A stretch of DNA of 64,000 nucleotides from Bacillota bacterium (lineage in GTDB: Bacteria > Bacillota > Clostridia > Oscillospirales > Ruminococcaceae): NCBI GenBank assembly GCA_023388515.1, contig JAEWGD010000012.1, positions 23,525 through 87,524 of the forward strand, in the 5' to 3' direction. The notes under the pieces are model-generated. The model was not told the DNA's origin and ran no database searches. It saw only the letters and a list, made by a program, of their open reading frames with translations. A program made the translations under genes and the position numbers. Positions 8,300 to 16,506 of the stretch are shown here, piece by piece (position 1 is the first letter of the stretch; each line of letters opens with the position of its first letter).

Positions 8300-8854
8300 T
8301 TATTTTGTATCAGTAGCTGAAAGCCCTGCTGCAGCTCTTGCAGCACTGAAAAACTTATCAGTATCACCATCTAATGGCTCTTGGTGGTCAGCGCCGCTTT
8401 TCACTTTCACAGTTGTACCATCAGCCTTTTCTTCCTCAAACAAATAAGAATTATCTGTTTTAAGCTTTGTAAGCTGTTCATCAAGCCCTAACAGTTTATC
8501 GCCGTCAAGCTTAATGCCCTCTACGTCAAGTAAAGCCTTGACTGCTTTTGTGTTCTTAGCTTTGCCAGTGATTAAAGCCATCTCTAAGGCGTTGTTAAGC
8601 TTAGTTGCTGATAAATCAGTGTTGTACTTAGTTTCCAACGCTGTAAGGTCACCTTTAAGCTTTTCAACATCAACCCCATCAAACTTTTTTACAGTTTCCT
8701 GTAATGTCTTGATGGTTTCGGTTGCTTTTGTTAACTTTTCAGTTTCAGCTGTAATCTTAGCTTGTTCCACTGCTATGTCCTTGCCATTTTCAGACATAAT
8801 AAATTTAATTTGTTCGTCTGTAAGCCCCTGTGCTTTTAAATCTTCTGTTTTCAT
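8300..8854 (-). CDS. Phage scaffolding protein (GP20 family)
   Basis: The 184 residues begin 'MKTEDLKAQGLTDEQIKFIM' and have a long heptad-rich helix (about 30-95) and a C-terminal basic/hydrophobic tail 'FFSAARAAAGLSATDTK'. This is the standard layout of Phage_min_cap GP20 scaffolds. It would guide procapsid assembly and be lost before DNA packaging. It lies directly before the capsid gene. Confidence 0.88.
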   Translation of the reverse strand: MKTEDLKAQGLTDEQIKFIMSENGKDIAVEQAKITAETEKLTKATETIKTLQETVKKFDGVDVEKLKGDLTALETKYNTDLSATKLNNALEMALITGKAKNTKAVKALLDVEGIKLDGDKLLGLDEQLTKLKTDNSYLFEEEKADGTTVKVKSGADHQEPLDGDTDKFFSAARAAAGLSATDTK

Positions 8855-8942
8855 AATAAAAATACCTCCATTAAGTTGTTTTAAGCCTGTAACTGTCGGC
8901 TAATGGTTGACTGTTTAAGGTCTAATCTACTGACCAAGTGAT

Positions 8943-8967
8943 ATAAAAATAGCACCCTTGCGGTGCT
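8943..8967 (-). terminator. Intrinsic terminator before the scaffold gene
   Basis: The minus strand has a 6-bp stem (AGCACC / GGTGCT, 8951-8956 and 8962-8967) with a 5-nt loop followed by ATTTTTAT. It lies 13 bp after the stop of the 93-residue gene at 8981 and upstream of the scaffold gene. It may therefore uncouple expression of the two parts of the head operon. Confidence 0.65.
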
Positions 8968-8980
8968 TGTTGATGTAAAT

Positions 8981-9262
8981 TTAAACCTCTTCGTATGTTT
9001 TCTCGAAAATATCAGGCTTGCAAGGGTACAGTTCGCCATTTACTCCTTGAATTACAAAATCATTAACGCTTACAAGCATTTTGCCTTCAAGTGTTCCTAT
9101 AAAGAGTTGCATTGGCTCACCCGTATCTTCATAAAACATAACTCCATTTTCGATTGCTTTTTTCGCCCACTCAGGAATATAATAATTTCCGTCTGAACCC
9201 ATTAAATCCCCGTCGTATTGGAATGCCTCAATTACTACTGGTTTCTTGCGATATTTAGCCAT
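8981..9262 (-). CDS. Conserved phage protein of unknown function
   Basis: This 93-residue protein starts 'MAKYRKKPVVIEAFQYDGD' and ends 'GVNGELYPCKPDIFEKTYEEV', bounding a central 'FIGTLEGKMLVSVNDFVIQG'. I recognise this as a widespread small phage protein, but no function is known to me. It has a strong AAAGGAG site and its own downstream terminator, so it may be regulated apart from the head genes. Confidence 0.75.
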   Translation of the reverse strand: MAKYRKKPVVIEAFQYDGDLMGSDGNYYIPEWAKKAIENGVMFYEDTGEPMQLFIGTLEGKMLVSVNDFVIQGVNGELYPCKPDIFEKTYEEV

Positions 9263-9286
9263 TTTAAAATTCTCCTTTAAATTAAT

Positions 9287-9381
9287 TTATTTGTGATATG
9301 TTAACGCACACATCAAGCGAGATATTGGACCACCACCTTTCACGCAAATTTTATATTCTGTGAACGGTTACTGATTAACAT
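9287..9381 (-). other. Two overlapping micro-ORFs upstream of the 93-residue gene
   Basis: The 131-bp gap between two head genes holds a 13-codon ORF (9340-9381, MLISNRSQNIKFA) with a strong GGAGGGG site. Its TGA overlaps a GTG that opens an 18-codon ORF (9287-9343) reading VKGGGPISRLMCALTYHK. The GTGA overlap suggests translational coupling. I have an unverified impression that 'KGGGPISRLM' recurs in phage genomes. These could be real micropeptides, a leader, or chance. Confidence 0.3.
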
Positions 9382-9393
9382 TTTAAGCCCCTC

Positions 9394-10494
9394 CTATTCT
9401 CTAGCAAATTGTCTTTTCAATCCTGTTTGCTTAATGAAATTTCTTTGAACGCTACGCCATTTAGCTAATTTAGATGTTGCTTCATCAGTAGGCTGTTTGG
9501 CTGATTCCATGCCTATTTTCTCACGCTTCCATCTGCGTATATTACGCTCAATGGCACGTTGCTTTTGGGTAACCTCATATTCAGTAAGTTTTTCACCGTT
9601 GTATTCATACTTTTTGGCGTTCATCTCATCAAGTTCTGTTTGCGTGTAAACTTGTTCCATTTCCTCAAAGTAAGGAAAAAAGCTATGTCTACAGTTCCAA
9701 CCGCCAAGTCCTGCACCTGTGCCATATCCAGTAGTTTTCTTGAAATCTGGATATTTAGAGTGCGTACCTGAACGGCTGAAAACTTTGCCTTGCCATTCAG
9801 CGTGGGCGGGTCTAGCACCACTATGTGCTGTTGTTTCAACTAAATCGGAGCCTAGTTCATCTGCAAGAGTGTCTTGTAGCCTTAACGCCGTCTGGTTAAC
9901 CCCAGTAACAACTGCACGCCTAACCGAAACATCAAGGTAATCTGCGTGTCCTGTTGGGTATGTAACCGATTGTACGCCTTTAACAGTTAATTCCTTTACA
10001 GCTGATTTAATAGCTGTATTGTAATCAAATGCACCACTTGTAACTTGCAACCATGCTCTATCTAATATATTTTCAAACTGTTTTGTAGCTGTGTTTGCAG
10101 TAGTGCGTGTGAGGTTTTCAAAAAGGCCCATTGTATTCTCATAACCAGCACGGATTGCTTGTTGCATACTAACTGATTGCGAAATAGTAGGTGGTGCAAG
10201 TCCTGCTTTGCGATAAATTGACGTATCAAGTGCAATGGCTTTCTGCCCGGCTTCCATCATTAAGTATTCTACTTCTTTCCGAGTTGTACCAAGCTGCGAA
10301 GCCAAAGCATCGGCTATGAAACTGTGGAAGTTCCCCATTTCAATTAACTTCTGATACTGCCACTGTACCGATGGAATGAAATAGTTTTGTGCCGCAATTC
10401 GTTCAGCCATATTGGCTATAATCTGCATTTCGACTTCAGAATAAAGCTCTATCAGACGTTTGGGAAGTTGCTCTAAATATGATGGTTTAAGCAT
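9394..10494 (-). CDS. Phage minor capsid protein (SPP1 gp7 / MuF-like)
   Basis: The 366 residues show the hallmarks of the Phage_min_cap2/gp7 family: a helical N-terminal half, then 'AHSGARPAHAEWQGKVFS' (about 222-239) and 'GAGLGGWNCRHSFFPYF' with the paired Cys-Arg-His near 268. The protein would bind the portal and enter the capsid. It overlaps the portal stop by one base (TAATG). Length is normal for this family. Confidence 0.87.
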   Translation of the reverse strand: MLKPSYLEQLPKRLIELYSEVEMQIIANMAERIAAQNYFIPSVQWQYQKLIEMGNFHSFIADALASQLGTTRKEVEYLMMEAGQKAIALDTSIYRKAGLAPPTISQSVSMQQAIRAGYENTMGLFENLTRTTANTATKQFENILDRAWLQVTSGAFDYNTAIKSAVKELTVKGVQSVTYPTGHADYLDVSVRRAVVTGVNQTALRLQDTLADELGSDLVETTAHSGARPAHAEWQGKVFSRSGTHSKYPDFKKTTGYGTGAGLGGWNCRHSFFPYFEEMEQVYTQTELDEMNAKKYEYNGEKLTEYEVTQKQRAIERNIRRWKREKIGMESAKQPTDEATSKLAKWRSVQRNFIKQTGLKRQFARE

Positions 10495-11945
10495 TATGCA
10501 TCACCAAACCCCATCAACTCATCATTTGAAACCTCCGCCCCAGCCATTTTTTTTGCTATTTTTTCATCTTCACCCTTCCATTTAACACGATATTCCCACT
10601 TTTGCATAAGCCCGTCACGTATTTCCTGTAAATCACGTAAACGTTCGGATTCCTTGTCAATTACATAACTATCTTCAAAATTAATTGTTATTTTAGCATC
10701 GGGATTAACAGGCTGTCCAAGTATCTCTTTTCCTGCCCATAAGATAGCTTTTACAAGCTGTTTTAACGCCTTTTCTATGAGGATATAATGCTTAGCAGCG
10801 TTTTGTATCAGCTCTTGCTTGTCGCCTGTATACTGCGTGGCTGTTACTACGCTACCTGCATTAAATTGATAGTGCTTTGTGCCTAGTCCACACTTAAAAC
10901 TTAGATAGTCAAGCTGTGCCTGTATACCGTCTTTATTTTCTGCAACTCTTAGTAATGGATTATATTCTGTCATAAGGCTGTTTTGTCCGTTTTCAGCAAT
11001 CGGCAAATCCCCAACTACTGAAAACAATTGTTGCATAACATCATCAGGAGTAATTTTATTCCCGTTCTCATCAGTTTGCATAAGTGCTTCAGCATAAAAC
11101 ACTTTTTTTCCACCAAGCTTGAAATCTCTGTTGAAATTATTAAACGCTAAATCAACGCCCATAAGATTATCAACAGCATTAGCGAATATTGACATACCTA
11201 AACCATTTGAATTGCTGTGCGTGTTTACGATGTTGGGTGAAAAGATGCTGAACAAAGGAGTATCCGAACCTGTGTTTATTGTTGGGGCAATTCCAGCAGG
11301 GAGTGGTTGCTCTTTTAGTTGCTCATTCTCATGGTTGAAATATTGATTAGTGATTTTATAGCCTGTTTTGGTAAGTTCGTGGGTTTCAAGATAAATATAC
11401 TTTTTGCCTTTTTCGAGGACCTCAGACACAAAAGCAACATCTATGATTTTACCGTGTCTAATAGTTAAAGGTATGATATTGTGGGCGGTTAAGTAGTTAA
11501 TAGATATTTTAGTATTATCATTTTTAACCACTGTTTCGCCCAGTAAAACCATACCTGATAGCTTGACGATAAACGCCCCTGTTCCGCTGTAAAAGGCTTT
11601 TTCGACTAATGCATTACCTTGTTGCCAAAAGTCATTATCGCCGAATACGCCGCCCGCCCCATCTTCTCCCTGTACGAATTCAGAGGAAGTTTTATCATCT
11701 ATAACAATTTGAGTTTTTTCGTTCAGCAGTATGCTTGCCCAATCCTCGCAAACTTTTTTGGCCATCTTGAGGGTGAACAGCTTTCTTTTTATTCGGTTTT
11801 CGCCATTAACCTCCGTAAACTCATGAAACGGTTTATGGAAACCTTTCCACCAGTCACGCCATTCGGAGATGTTGCTGTAATAATCTGACGGAATATTGTA
11901 GCCTTTATTTTTATTCAGATAATCTATAATCGTGCCTATATTCAA
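10494..11945 (-). CDS. Phage portal protein (SPP1 gp6 family)
   Basis: The 483 residues contain the portal signatures 'SDYYSNISEWRDWWKGFHK' near the start, 'LTLKMAKKVCEDWASILLNEK', and 'SVVTATQYTGDKQELIQNAAKH' in the long helix near 370. It forms the dodecameric DNA entry channel. The start is a TTG at 11945, overlapping the terminase stop (TTGA), with GGAGGGTG correctly spaced. No in-frame ATG lies nearby, so coupling to terminase translation is likely. Confidence 0.9.
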   Translation of the reverse strand: MNIGTIIDYLNKNKGYNIPSDYYSNISEWRDWWKGFHKPFHEFTEVNGENRIKRKLFTLKMAKKVCEDWASILLNEKTQIVIDDKTSSEFVQGEDGAGGVFGDNDFWQQGNALVEKAFYSGTGAFIVKLSGMVLLGETVVKNDNTKISINYLTAHNIIPLTIRHGKIIDVAFVSEVLEKGKKYIYLETHELTKTGYKITNQYFNHENEQLKEQPLPAGIAPTINTGSDTPLFSIFSPNIVNTHSNSNGLGMSIFANAVDNLMGVDLAFNNFNRDFKLGGKKVFYAEALMQTDENGNKITPDDVMQQLFSVVGDLPIAENGQNSLMTEYNPLLRVAENKDGIQAQLDYLSFKCGLGTKHYQFNAGSVVTATQYTGDKQELIQNAAKHYILIEKALKQLVKAILWAGKEILGQPVNPDAKITINFEDSYVIDKESERLRDLQEIRDGLMQKWEYRVKWKGEDEKIAKKMAGAEVSNDELMGFGDA

Positions 11946-13276
11946 GGCTTTTCACCCTCCTTTATGTTGCCTATATATGATTTAAACGGTAGCCATGCAT
12001 ATTGGTCAGCGTTAATTGTATGGTCGTTTCTATCCTCTGGAGCGTCTTTCTTCTCTTGCCATGAATAGAGATTCAACTCCCGAATGGATTCCTTGCAGTC
12101 CTCAACAATGAGAAAATCCCCGTGAGCCATCCAACCACTCTGGAGATTAATACGGTCGATAATCTGTGTTTTCTTCCACGCACCTTGAAATATATAAGGA
12201 ATACCATGATTTTTCTTATATTTTTGACATTCAAGAATTGTTCCTGCATCAGCTGAATCAATGAAAACGTTCTTGCCAAAACCAAACTCTTTGCGACAAT
12301 GTTCCAAAAATTCAACCAATAACGGCGGAATATCAGATGGGGTTAATGGCGTTGGTAAATCTTTGTTGCTATAAACCTGTTCAGCAAGAGTTACCCATTT
12401 TCTGCACGTTGTAACGCCTCCAAATTTAAACGAAAATGTATCATCAGAATTGCGGCTATAAGACGTGTCCACACCGCACGAAAAACGGCTAAATTTGAAT
12501 TCTTTAGCCCGCTTAAGTGTAATTATATTCTCTTTTCTAAGATTGAATACAAGTCCTGTGGAACGTCCTCTAAGCCCTTGTATTTTATTCTTGTAAAGCT
12601 TAGTGCCAACAGGAACATTCCCGATAATTTGTGCTTTCTTTTCAGCTGTAAGCCCTGCATTATGGTCAAAAGAAAAGAACCAATGTACCCAACCGGGCTT
12701 TGGTTCTTGATTTAACATAGAATTTAGTTCTTCAGGAGCATCAGTTTCATATTGAGGTAATGGCCTGCTGTGATTGATATATTCCTCATAAATTGGAAGT
12801 GAGGGATCATCAGGGTTAAGTGTCGCCATGAAGTAATCACAACGCATTGAAACCTCTCGAACATATTCCATATCAGCTATGTTTATTTCGTCGATGTATA
12901 GACAGCCATATTGCCCTCCCAACGCCTTTTTCCAGCGTGCTTTATTATCATAGCCTAAGACATAGATAATCTTATCTTGATACGCTAGATGGGGCAGGGA
13001 GTGCTGTCCTTTACCGCTTGCGTTGTAAATAACAAGTGAGCCGAATATATCGATTATTCCTAAATCCTTGTTTATGATATTCTTTTCAATCGTTCCCAAG
13101 TCAAGCCCTGAAAGAATATGAAGCTTCTTAGGCGATTGAGCAACTTTAAACATAAACTTGACTATGCCCACAGTAGTTTTACCAGCGTAGGTAGTGCCTT
13201 CAAGGAATTCAGTGGGGGCATTATGCTTCAAGAACGCTTTATACTTTGGCGATAAAATAAGATGTTCGCTACTCAT
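11942..13276 (-). CDS. Terminase large subunit
   Basis: The product is 444 residues from the ATG at 13276, with GGAG 9 bp upstream; a longer reading from 13348 lacks a proper site. The ATPase domain has a Walker A-like 'GTTYAGKTT' (about 27-35) and Walker B 'CLYIDEINI'. The nuclease domain shows acidic residues in 'CGVDTSYSRNSDD', 'VFIDSADAG' and 'DHTINADQYAW'. It packages DNA through the portal encoded next door. The start lies inside the end of the small-subunit gene (8-bp overlap). Confidence 0.92.
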   Translation of the reverse strand: MSSEHLILSPKYKAFLKHNAPTEFLEGTTYAGKTTVGIVKFMFKVAQSPKKLHILSGLDLGTIEKNIINKDLGIIDIFGSLVIYNASGKGQHSLPHLAYQDKIIYVLGYDNKARWKKALGGQYGCLYIDEINIADMEYVREVSMRCDYFMATLNPDDPSLPIYEEYINHSRPLPQYETDAPEELNSMLNQEPKPGWVHWFFSFDHNAGLTAEKKAQIIGNVPVGTKLYKNKIQGLRGRSTGLVFNLRKENIITLKRAKEFKFSRFSCGVDTSYSRNSDDTFSFKFGGVTTCRKWVTLAEQVYSNKDLPTPLTPSDIPPLLVEFLEHCRKEFGFGKNVFIDSADAGTILECQKYKKNHGIPYIFQGAWKKTQIIDRINLQSGWMAHGDFLIVEDCKESIRELNLYSWQEKKDAPEDRNDHTINADQYAWLPFKSYIGNIKEGEKP

Positions 13277-13646
13277 TGAGCTGCTCCAGTATCTTATCAA
13301 GCTTATCAGCGTTAGTGTTGACTTCGCCCGAGAGTTCGACCCTGTCAATATATTCGCCTGTCATTTTGTTGAGGGTATCAATAGCCTTGATTCTGTCGGA
13401 CTGATTTTCGTATTCTTTTTTTGCAATATCTGACAACATAGCTTGCCGTTCAATCGCCGTAAGGATACGCTCTTTACTCGCTTTTTCGGTTAAAGATTTT
13501 AAATATTCTGAAACTCTTGCATTTTCTAGCAGTTTGCAAGCCGTTGAATTAGCATAAGCCTCAGAGTATCCCGCTTTAATAGCACTCTGCACGGTGTTAC
13601 CGCACTGCGCGTAGTATTCAGCAAATTTCTTTTGTCTAGCATTCAT
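13269..13646 (-). CDS. Terminase small subunit
   Basis: From the ATG at 13646 (GGAGGTG 7 bp upstream) the product is 125 residues. It starts 'MNARQKKFAEYYAQCGN' with an HTH 'NTVQSAIKAGYSEAYANSTACKLL', the Terminase_2 pattern that recognises pac/cos DNA. A GTG three codons upstream is part of the ribosome-binding site and was rejected as a start. It is the first gene of the late morphogenesis block. Confidence 0.9.
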   Translation of the reverse strand: MNARQKKFAEYYAQCGNTVQSAIKAGYSEAYANSTACKLLENARVSEYLKSLTEKASKERILTAIERQAMLSDIAKKEYENQSDRIKAIDTLNKMTGEYIDRVELSGEVNTNADKLDKILEQLNE

Positions 13647-13794
13647 GGGTAACACCTCCTGTATAATTTATAGCCCTAGAACGAATTTTAAGGCTGTTTT
13701 TATTGACTTTAGTTTTAGTATAGTAATTTATCGAATGTTTCTATATCGTTCCAAATAACCCCCGTAGCGTTTGAATTAGAACGCATAACACTGT

Positions 13795-13831
13795 AAAAAA
13801 TATAACCGCCCTCACTGTTGCAAGGACGGCG
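13795..13831 (-). terminator. Hairpin between the early/middle genes and terminase
   Basis: An imperfect 7-bp stem (13807-13813 with 13825-13831; one mismatch) is followed on the minus strand by TTATATTTTTT. In the 344-bp gap 13647-13990 it could stop early transcripts before the late genes. On the plus strand the same hairpin lies just upstream of the ribosome-binding site of a micro-ORF. No strong minus-strand late promoter is evident in this gap. Confidence 0.45.
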
Positions 13832-13849
13832 TATTAAGGAGGAAAAGAA

Positions 13850-13900
13850 ATGAAAAGAAAGAGAGGTTATAGATATAGCAAATATGGAAACATAGTCTGA
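13850..13900 (+). CDS. Possible 16-residue basic micropeptide (plus strand)
   Basis: An ATG at 13850 lies behind a near-perfect AAGGAGG site with 7-nt spacing and encodes MKRKRGYRYSKYGNIV before a TGA. It is one of very few plus-strand reading frames in the minus-strand part of the prophage. The peptide has six Lys/Arg and four aromatic residues. A loose TTGACT element at 13703-13708 lacks a clean -10. The strong translation signal is the only real evidence. Confidence 0.35.
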   Translation: MKRKRGYRYSKYGNIV

Positions 13901-13990
13901 TTAATTAAGTGTGTAGCAACTGTTTCCCTAACTTTGCATATCTCTATATTTATATAATAACACATACCATGTGTAACATAGTGTATCATT

Positions 13991-14254
13991 TTAATTTAAT
14001 ATAATCTTCCTCACATTTTTAATTAGTAACCTGCCGTCAAGGTTCGATAGCTGTTTAAACCAATCGGACTTAAAAAATGTTTCTAGCTCCCTGGTTGCTC
14101 TGCGTGCGTTCAGGTCTTCGCATTTCATTTCAGCCTCTAACGCTTTTTTATAATCCCTAACAGCTGTTTCGATTATTGCCAAACATAACGATTCGTAACA
14201 GGTTTCAATTGTGCCGTCATCGTATTTGTTTCTAAATTTCCCACGTTTTCTCAT
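13991..14254 (-). CDS. Small phage protein, function unknown
   Basis: This 87-residue basic protein ends with 'FFKSDWFKQLSNLDGRLLIKNVRKI', a C-terminal pattern I know from small phage proteins encoded beside DUF1492/ArpU-type regulators upstream of terminase. The N-terminus is 'MRKRGKFRNKYDDGTIETCYESL'-like. It overlaps the upstream gene by 4 bp (ATGA). A role in late transcription or replication is possible but unproven. Confidence 0.65.
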   Translation of the reverse strand: MRKRGKFRNKYDDGTIETCYESLCLAIIETAVRDYKKALEAEMKCEDLNARRATRELETFFKSDWFKQLSNLDGRLLIKNVRKIILN

Positions 14255-14664
14255 ATTCCCTCCAGTTCTGATATAGCGTTGTTATATTTACGGTATACTG
14301 TCACCCTCGTACACCCCATAATATCAGCTATATCTGCCATTGACATATATGCTAAATAACGCATACGCAATATCGATTGCCCGTCAGTATCTTTGACGGC
14401 ATTAATAATCTGTTCTATATCGTTTCGGATAGCAATTAATTTATCAATCTGTTGATTAATCAATTCGCCTTGGTCTATTATTTTTATGTAGATGTTTTCT
14501 TGCGAATTTGTTTTTGATGGGTTGCTTCCACCGTCATTGTTATAATTCGCTGTGCATCGTTGTGCAATGCTTATGTTTTCTTCCTTGACTTTTATTAGCG
14601 AATTAATTTGTTTATCTAGGAAGAATGCTTGGTTAAGATATAGTTTAGTATCGTTAATATCCAT
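14251..14664 (-). CDS. DUF1492-type phage regulator with sigma-like HTH
   Basis: The 137 residues combine an N-terminal helical part (about 1-90) with a C-terminal helix-turn-helix 'MSMADIADIMGCTRVTVYRKYNNAI'. A conserved 'ILRMRYL' sits immediately before it, as in DUF1492/ArpU and sigma-70 region 4. In Firmicutes phages such proteins lie just before terminase and are thought to control late genes; I infer the same here. Confidence 0.75.
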   Translation of the reverse strand: MDINDTKLYLNQAFFLDKQINSLIKVKEENISIAQRCTANYNNDGGSNPSKTNSQENIYIKIIDQGELINQQIDKLIAIRNDIEQIINAVKDTDGQSILRMRYLAYMSMADIADIMGCTRVTVYRKYNNAISELEGI

Positions 14665-14665
14665 G

Positions 14666-14917
14666 CTATCCCTCCATGCTCATTTCGCATTTTACTTCGG
14701 TGTATTTGCAGGTGTCACATAATCCTTTTTGTCTACAAACGAATATCGAACGGTCTAAATCGTCAGCGAACTGTTGCTCGGTTTTGGCAAATTTGCATTT
14801 ATCGTTCCAACCAGTGCAACGCATGATGCTATCACCATGTTTTGATGTTTTGCGATTGGTTAGAATCGAACAGTAGCCTAAATTATTATTAAACTTGCAT
14901 ATTTTTTCGTTATCCAT
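14666..14917 (-). CDS. Small cysteine-rich phage protein
   Basis: From the ATG at 14917, with GGGAGG upstream, the product is 83 residues. The ATG overlaps the end of the MazG gene by 8 bp; a start at 14959 lacks a site. Cysteines occur in 'CKFNNNLGYCSIL', 'CTGWNDKCKF', 'CRQKGLCDTCKYTEVKC', so at least one zinc site is likely. I do not recognise a family. Confidence 0.6.
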   Translation of the reverse strand: MDNEKICKFNNNLGYCSILTNRKTSKHGDSIMRCTGWNDKCKFAKTEQQFADDLDRSIFVCRQKGLCDTCKYTEVKCEMSMEG

Positions 14918-15656
14918 TGTTTTCCTCCCTATTAACGCTCCTATCCTTACTAAACCCATCAGGGTATCTAGCTTTTAACTTTTCGACATTATGCATCAAT
15001 ATATCTTGCAAACTCACCCCTAACGCAGTAGCCAACAATGCAAGATACCACGCTATATCTCCAGCCTCATCAATCAACTTATCTTTGTTTAATTCATGCC
15101 CTTGAAACTCATGCTTTTTTAGTATATCGATAACCTCTCCAGCCTCGCCGTTCAAACCATATACAGCATTGCAGAGCATTTTGTAATCATTCTCATATGT
15201 ACCAATGGTGCGCATTGCCATACGTTGATAATCGTTAGCAGTAAGGCTATCGTTTGCAGTTTGTTTGATGTGTTCGCAATATTTCAAACCGTCAATTAAC
15301 TCCTCTTGTAAATGCTCGATGCGTTGTACTGTCGACAGGGTTATATTATCCTCTAAATTTTGTCCGTACTTAGATACGCCTTTAGCCTCTTGTTTTTGAT
15401 TGATTTTTGCGATGTTTTGCCAATAGCTTGGGCTATCGTCATCGGTTGAAGCATCAGAAACTAATTCAAATTGTGTTGATAGCCTAGAATTGAGTTCTTC
15501 GAAACTTTTAACCGGTTTATCGGTAAAAACTAAAACATCACGCTTGGTAGTTAATACGCCATCGGTCACAGCGTAGATTTCGCCAGCGGTATACCAGTCA
15601 TTGTGTGGACCTGCATCAACACACTTAACCTTTGCGTTTAAATATTTTCCATTCAT
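14910..15656 (-). CDS. MazG-like nucleotide pyrophosphohydrolase, multidomain
   Basis: The C-terminal half (about 130-240) is a MazG domain with 'GLNGEAGEVIDILKK', 'KLIDEAGDIAWYLALLATALG' supplying the EExxE/ExxD-type metal ligands and ending 'LKARYPDGFS'. Before it (about 75-115) is a 'KGVSKYG..LEDN...QRIEHLQEELIDGLKYCEH' segment like the DUF5664 family. The first about 65 residues look like a small beta domain. Phage MazG proteins hydrolyse nucleotides or alarmones. The three-part composition is longer than standard MazG-like phage proteins. Confidence 0.78.
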   Translation of the reverse strand: MNGKYLNAKVKCVDAGPHNDWYTAGEIYAVTDGVLTTKRDVLVFTDKPVKSFEELNSRLSTQFELVSDASTDDDSPSYWQNIAKINQKQEAKGVSKYGQNLEDNITLSTVQRIEHLQEELIDGLKYCEHIKQTANDSLTANDYQRMAMRTIGTYENDYKMLCNAVYGLNGEAGEVIDILKKHEFQGHELNKDKLIDEAGDIAWYLALLATALGVSLQDILMHNVEKLKARYPDGFSKDRSVNREENNG

Positions 15657-15658
15657 GA

Positions 15659-15835
15659 TTATTCAACCTCGCTTTCTAGCCATTTTTTAATTCCGTATTC
15701 GCAAGTGGTCTCACGTTCGCAGGTGTGTCTGTTATAATTGCAATAATCGCAAGCAGCCATGCAGTATGTATCTGCCAAAATATTTACTAATCGCTCAATC
15801 GTCAAATCTGCTTTAAATTTTTCAAAGTTATTCAT
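15659..15835 (-). CDS. 58-residue cysteine-rich phage protein
   Basis: The reading frame runs from ATG 15835 to TAA 15659, starting 8 bp inside the upstream gene, so it is probably translationally coupled. Cysteines lie in 'CMAACDYCNYNRHTCERETTC', consistent with one zinc-binding knuckle. Such 'ACxYCxxN...C' mini-proteins are common in gut phages, but the function is unknown. Confidence 0.6.
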   Translation of the reverse strand: MNNFEKFKADLTIERLVNILADTYCMAACDYCNYNRHTCERETTCEYGIKKWLESEVE

Positions 15836-16142
15836 AAATTTTAACCTCTTTCCTCAAATCGATTTCATATTTATCTTTCAAATAATCCATGCATTTGTAT
15901 GCGTCAAACTCGCCACGCATAGGATTATCAACCATTAGCTTTGACATTGCTTCAACCTCTTTTATAAATTTTCTTAACCTCTTTTTTCGTAAGCCATATG
16001 ATTTGTCTAATGTTGTTAATACGATTGCATAAATCTGATATGTAATCTCGTCAACTGCTAAATTAAATATCTGCTTGTATTCTTTTTCAACGGCTTTGTT
16101 GACACTTGCTTTGCTTACTTTTCTGTTTCCACCTGCACGCAT
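15828..16142 (-). CDS. Small basic phage protein
   Basis: The ATG at 16142 (GGGAGG 8 bp upstream, directly after the RusA stop) gives 104 residues; a start at 16157 is rejected. The N-terminus 'MRAGGNRKVSKASVNKAVEKEY' is strongly basic and the rest predicts helices. It sits between RusA and the MazG group in the replication module. No family recognised. Confidence 0.55.
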   Translation of the reverse strand: MRAGGNRKVSKASVNKAVEKEYKQIFNLAVDEITYQIYAIVLTTLDKSYGLRKKRLRKFIKEVEAMSKLMVDNPMRGEFDAYKCMDYLKDKYEIDLRKEVKIYE

Positions 16143-16143
16143 T

Positions 16144-16494
16144 TTATAACCTCCCAATCGTTATTTCCGTTCGTGGGTTATTTTTGTCATGCCCTGCTTC
16201 TAGCTTTAGCGTGATGCAATTGAAACTATCGTCTTGCAATATGCCAGCCTTAACCAAACCGTCTAAAATCATCTTGCCACTAAAATTATCTGGGTCACGC
16301 CTTATCTTGTCTTTAAAATAATATTTTAGCGATACCGTGACACCCGTCAGCGGTTGTTTCGGTTTTGGTTTGCACGTCAACCAAATAAGATTTGCCCACT
16401 CTTTTTTTATCTTTTGATATTCCCACTTGTTACTCCTGCCGATAAACTTATTGTTTGACGGTGGAATGTCTTGGATTATGTATTTATATTCCAC
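16144..16494 (-). CDS. rusA: RusA-family Holliday junction resolvase
   Basis: The 116-residue product begins 'MEYKYIIQDIPPSNNKF' with 'NKFIGRSNKWEYQKIKKEW' and has the RusA metal-binding signature 'RRDPDNFSGKMILDGLVKAGILQDD' (about 65-89). The enzyme cleaves four-way junctions to clear branched DNA before packaging. The start is GTG at 16494 with GGAGGG 4-5 bp upstream. It follows the replication initiator, its normal context. Confidence 0.88.
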   Translation of the reverse strand: MEYKYIIQDIPPSNNKFIGRSNKWEYQKIKKEWANLIWLTCKPKPKQPLTGVTVSLKYYFKDKIRRDPDNFSGKMILDGLVKAGILQDDSFNCITLKLEAGHDKNNPRTEITIGRL

Positions 16495-16506
16495 ATTGCC
16501 CTCCTC

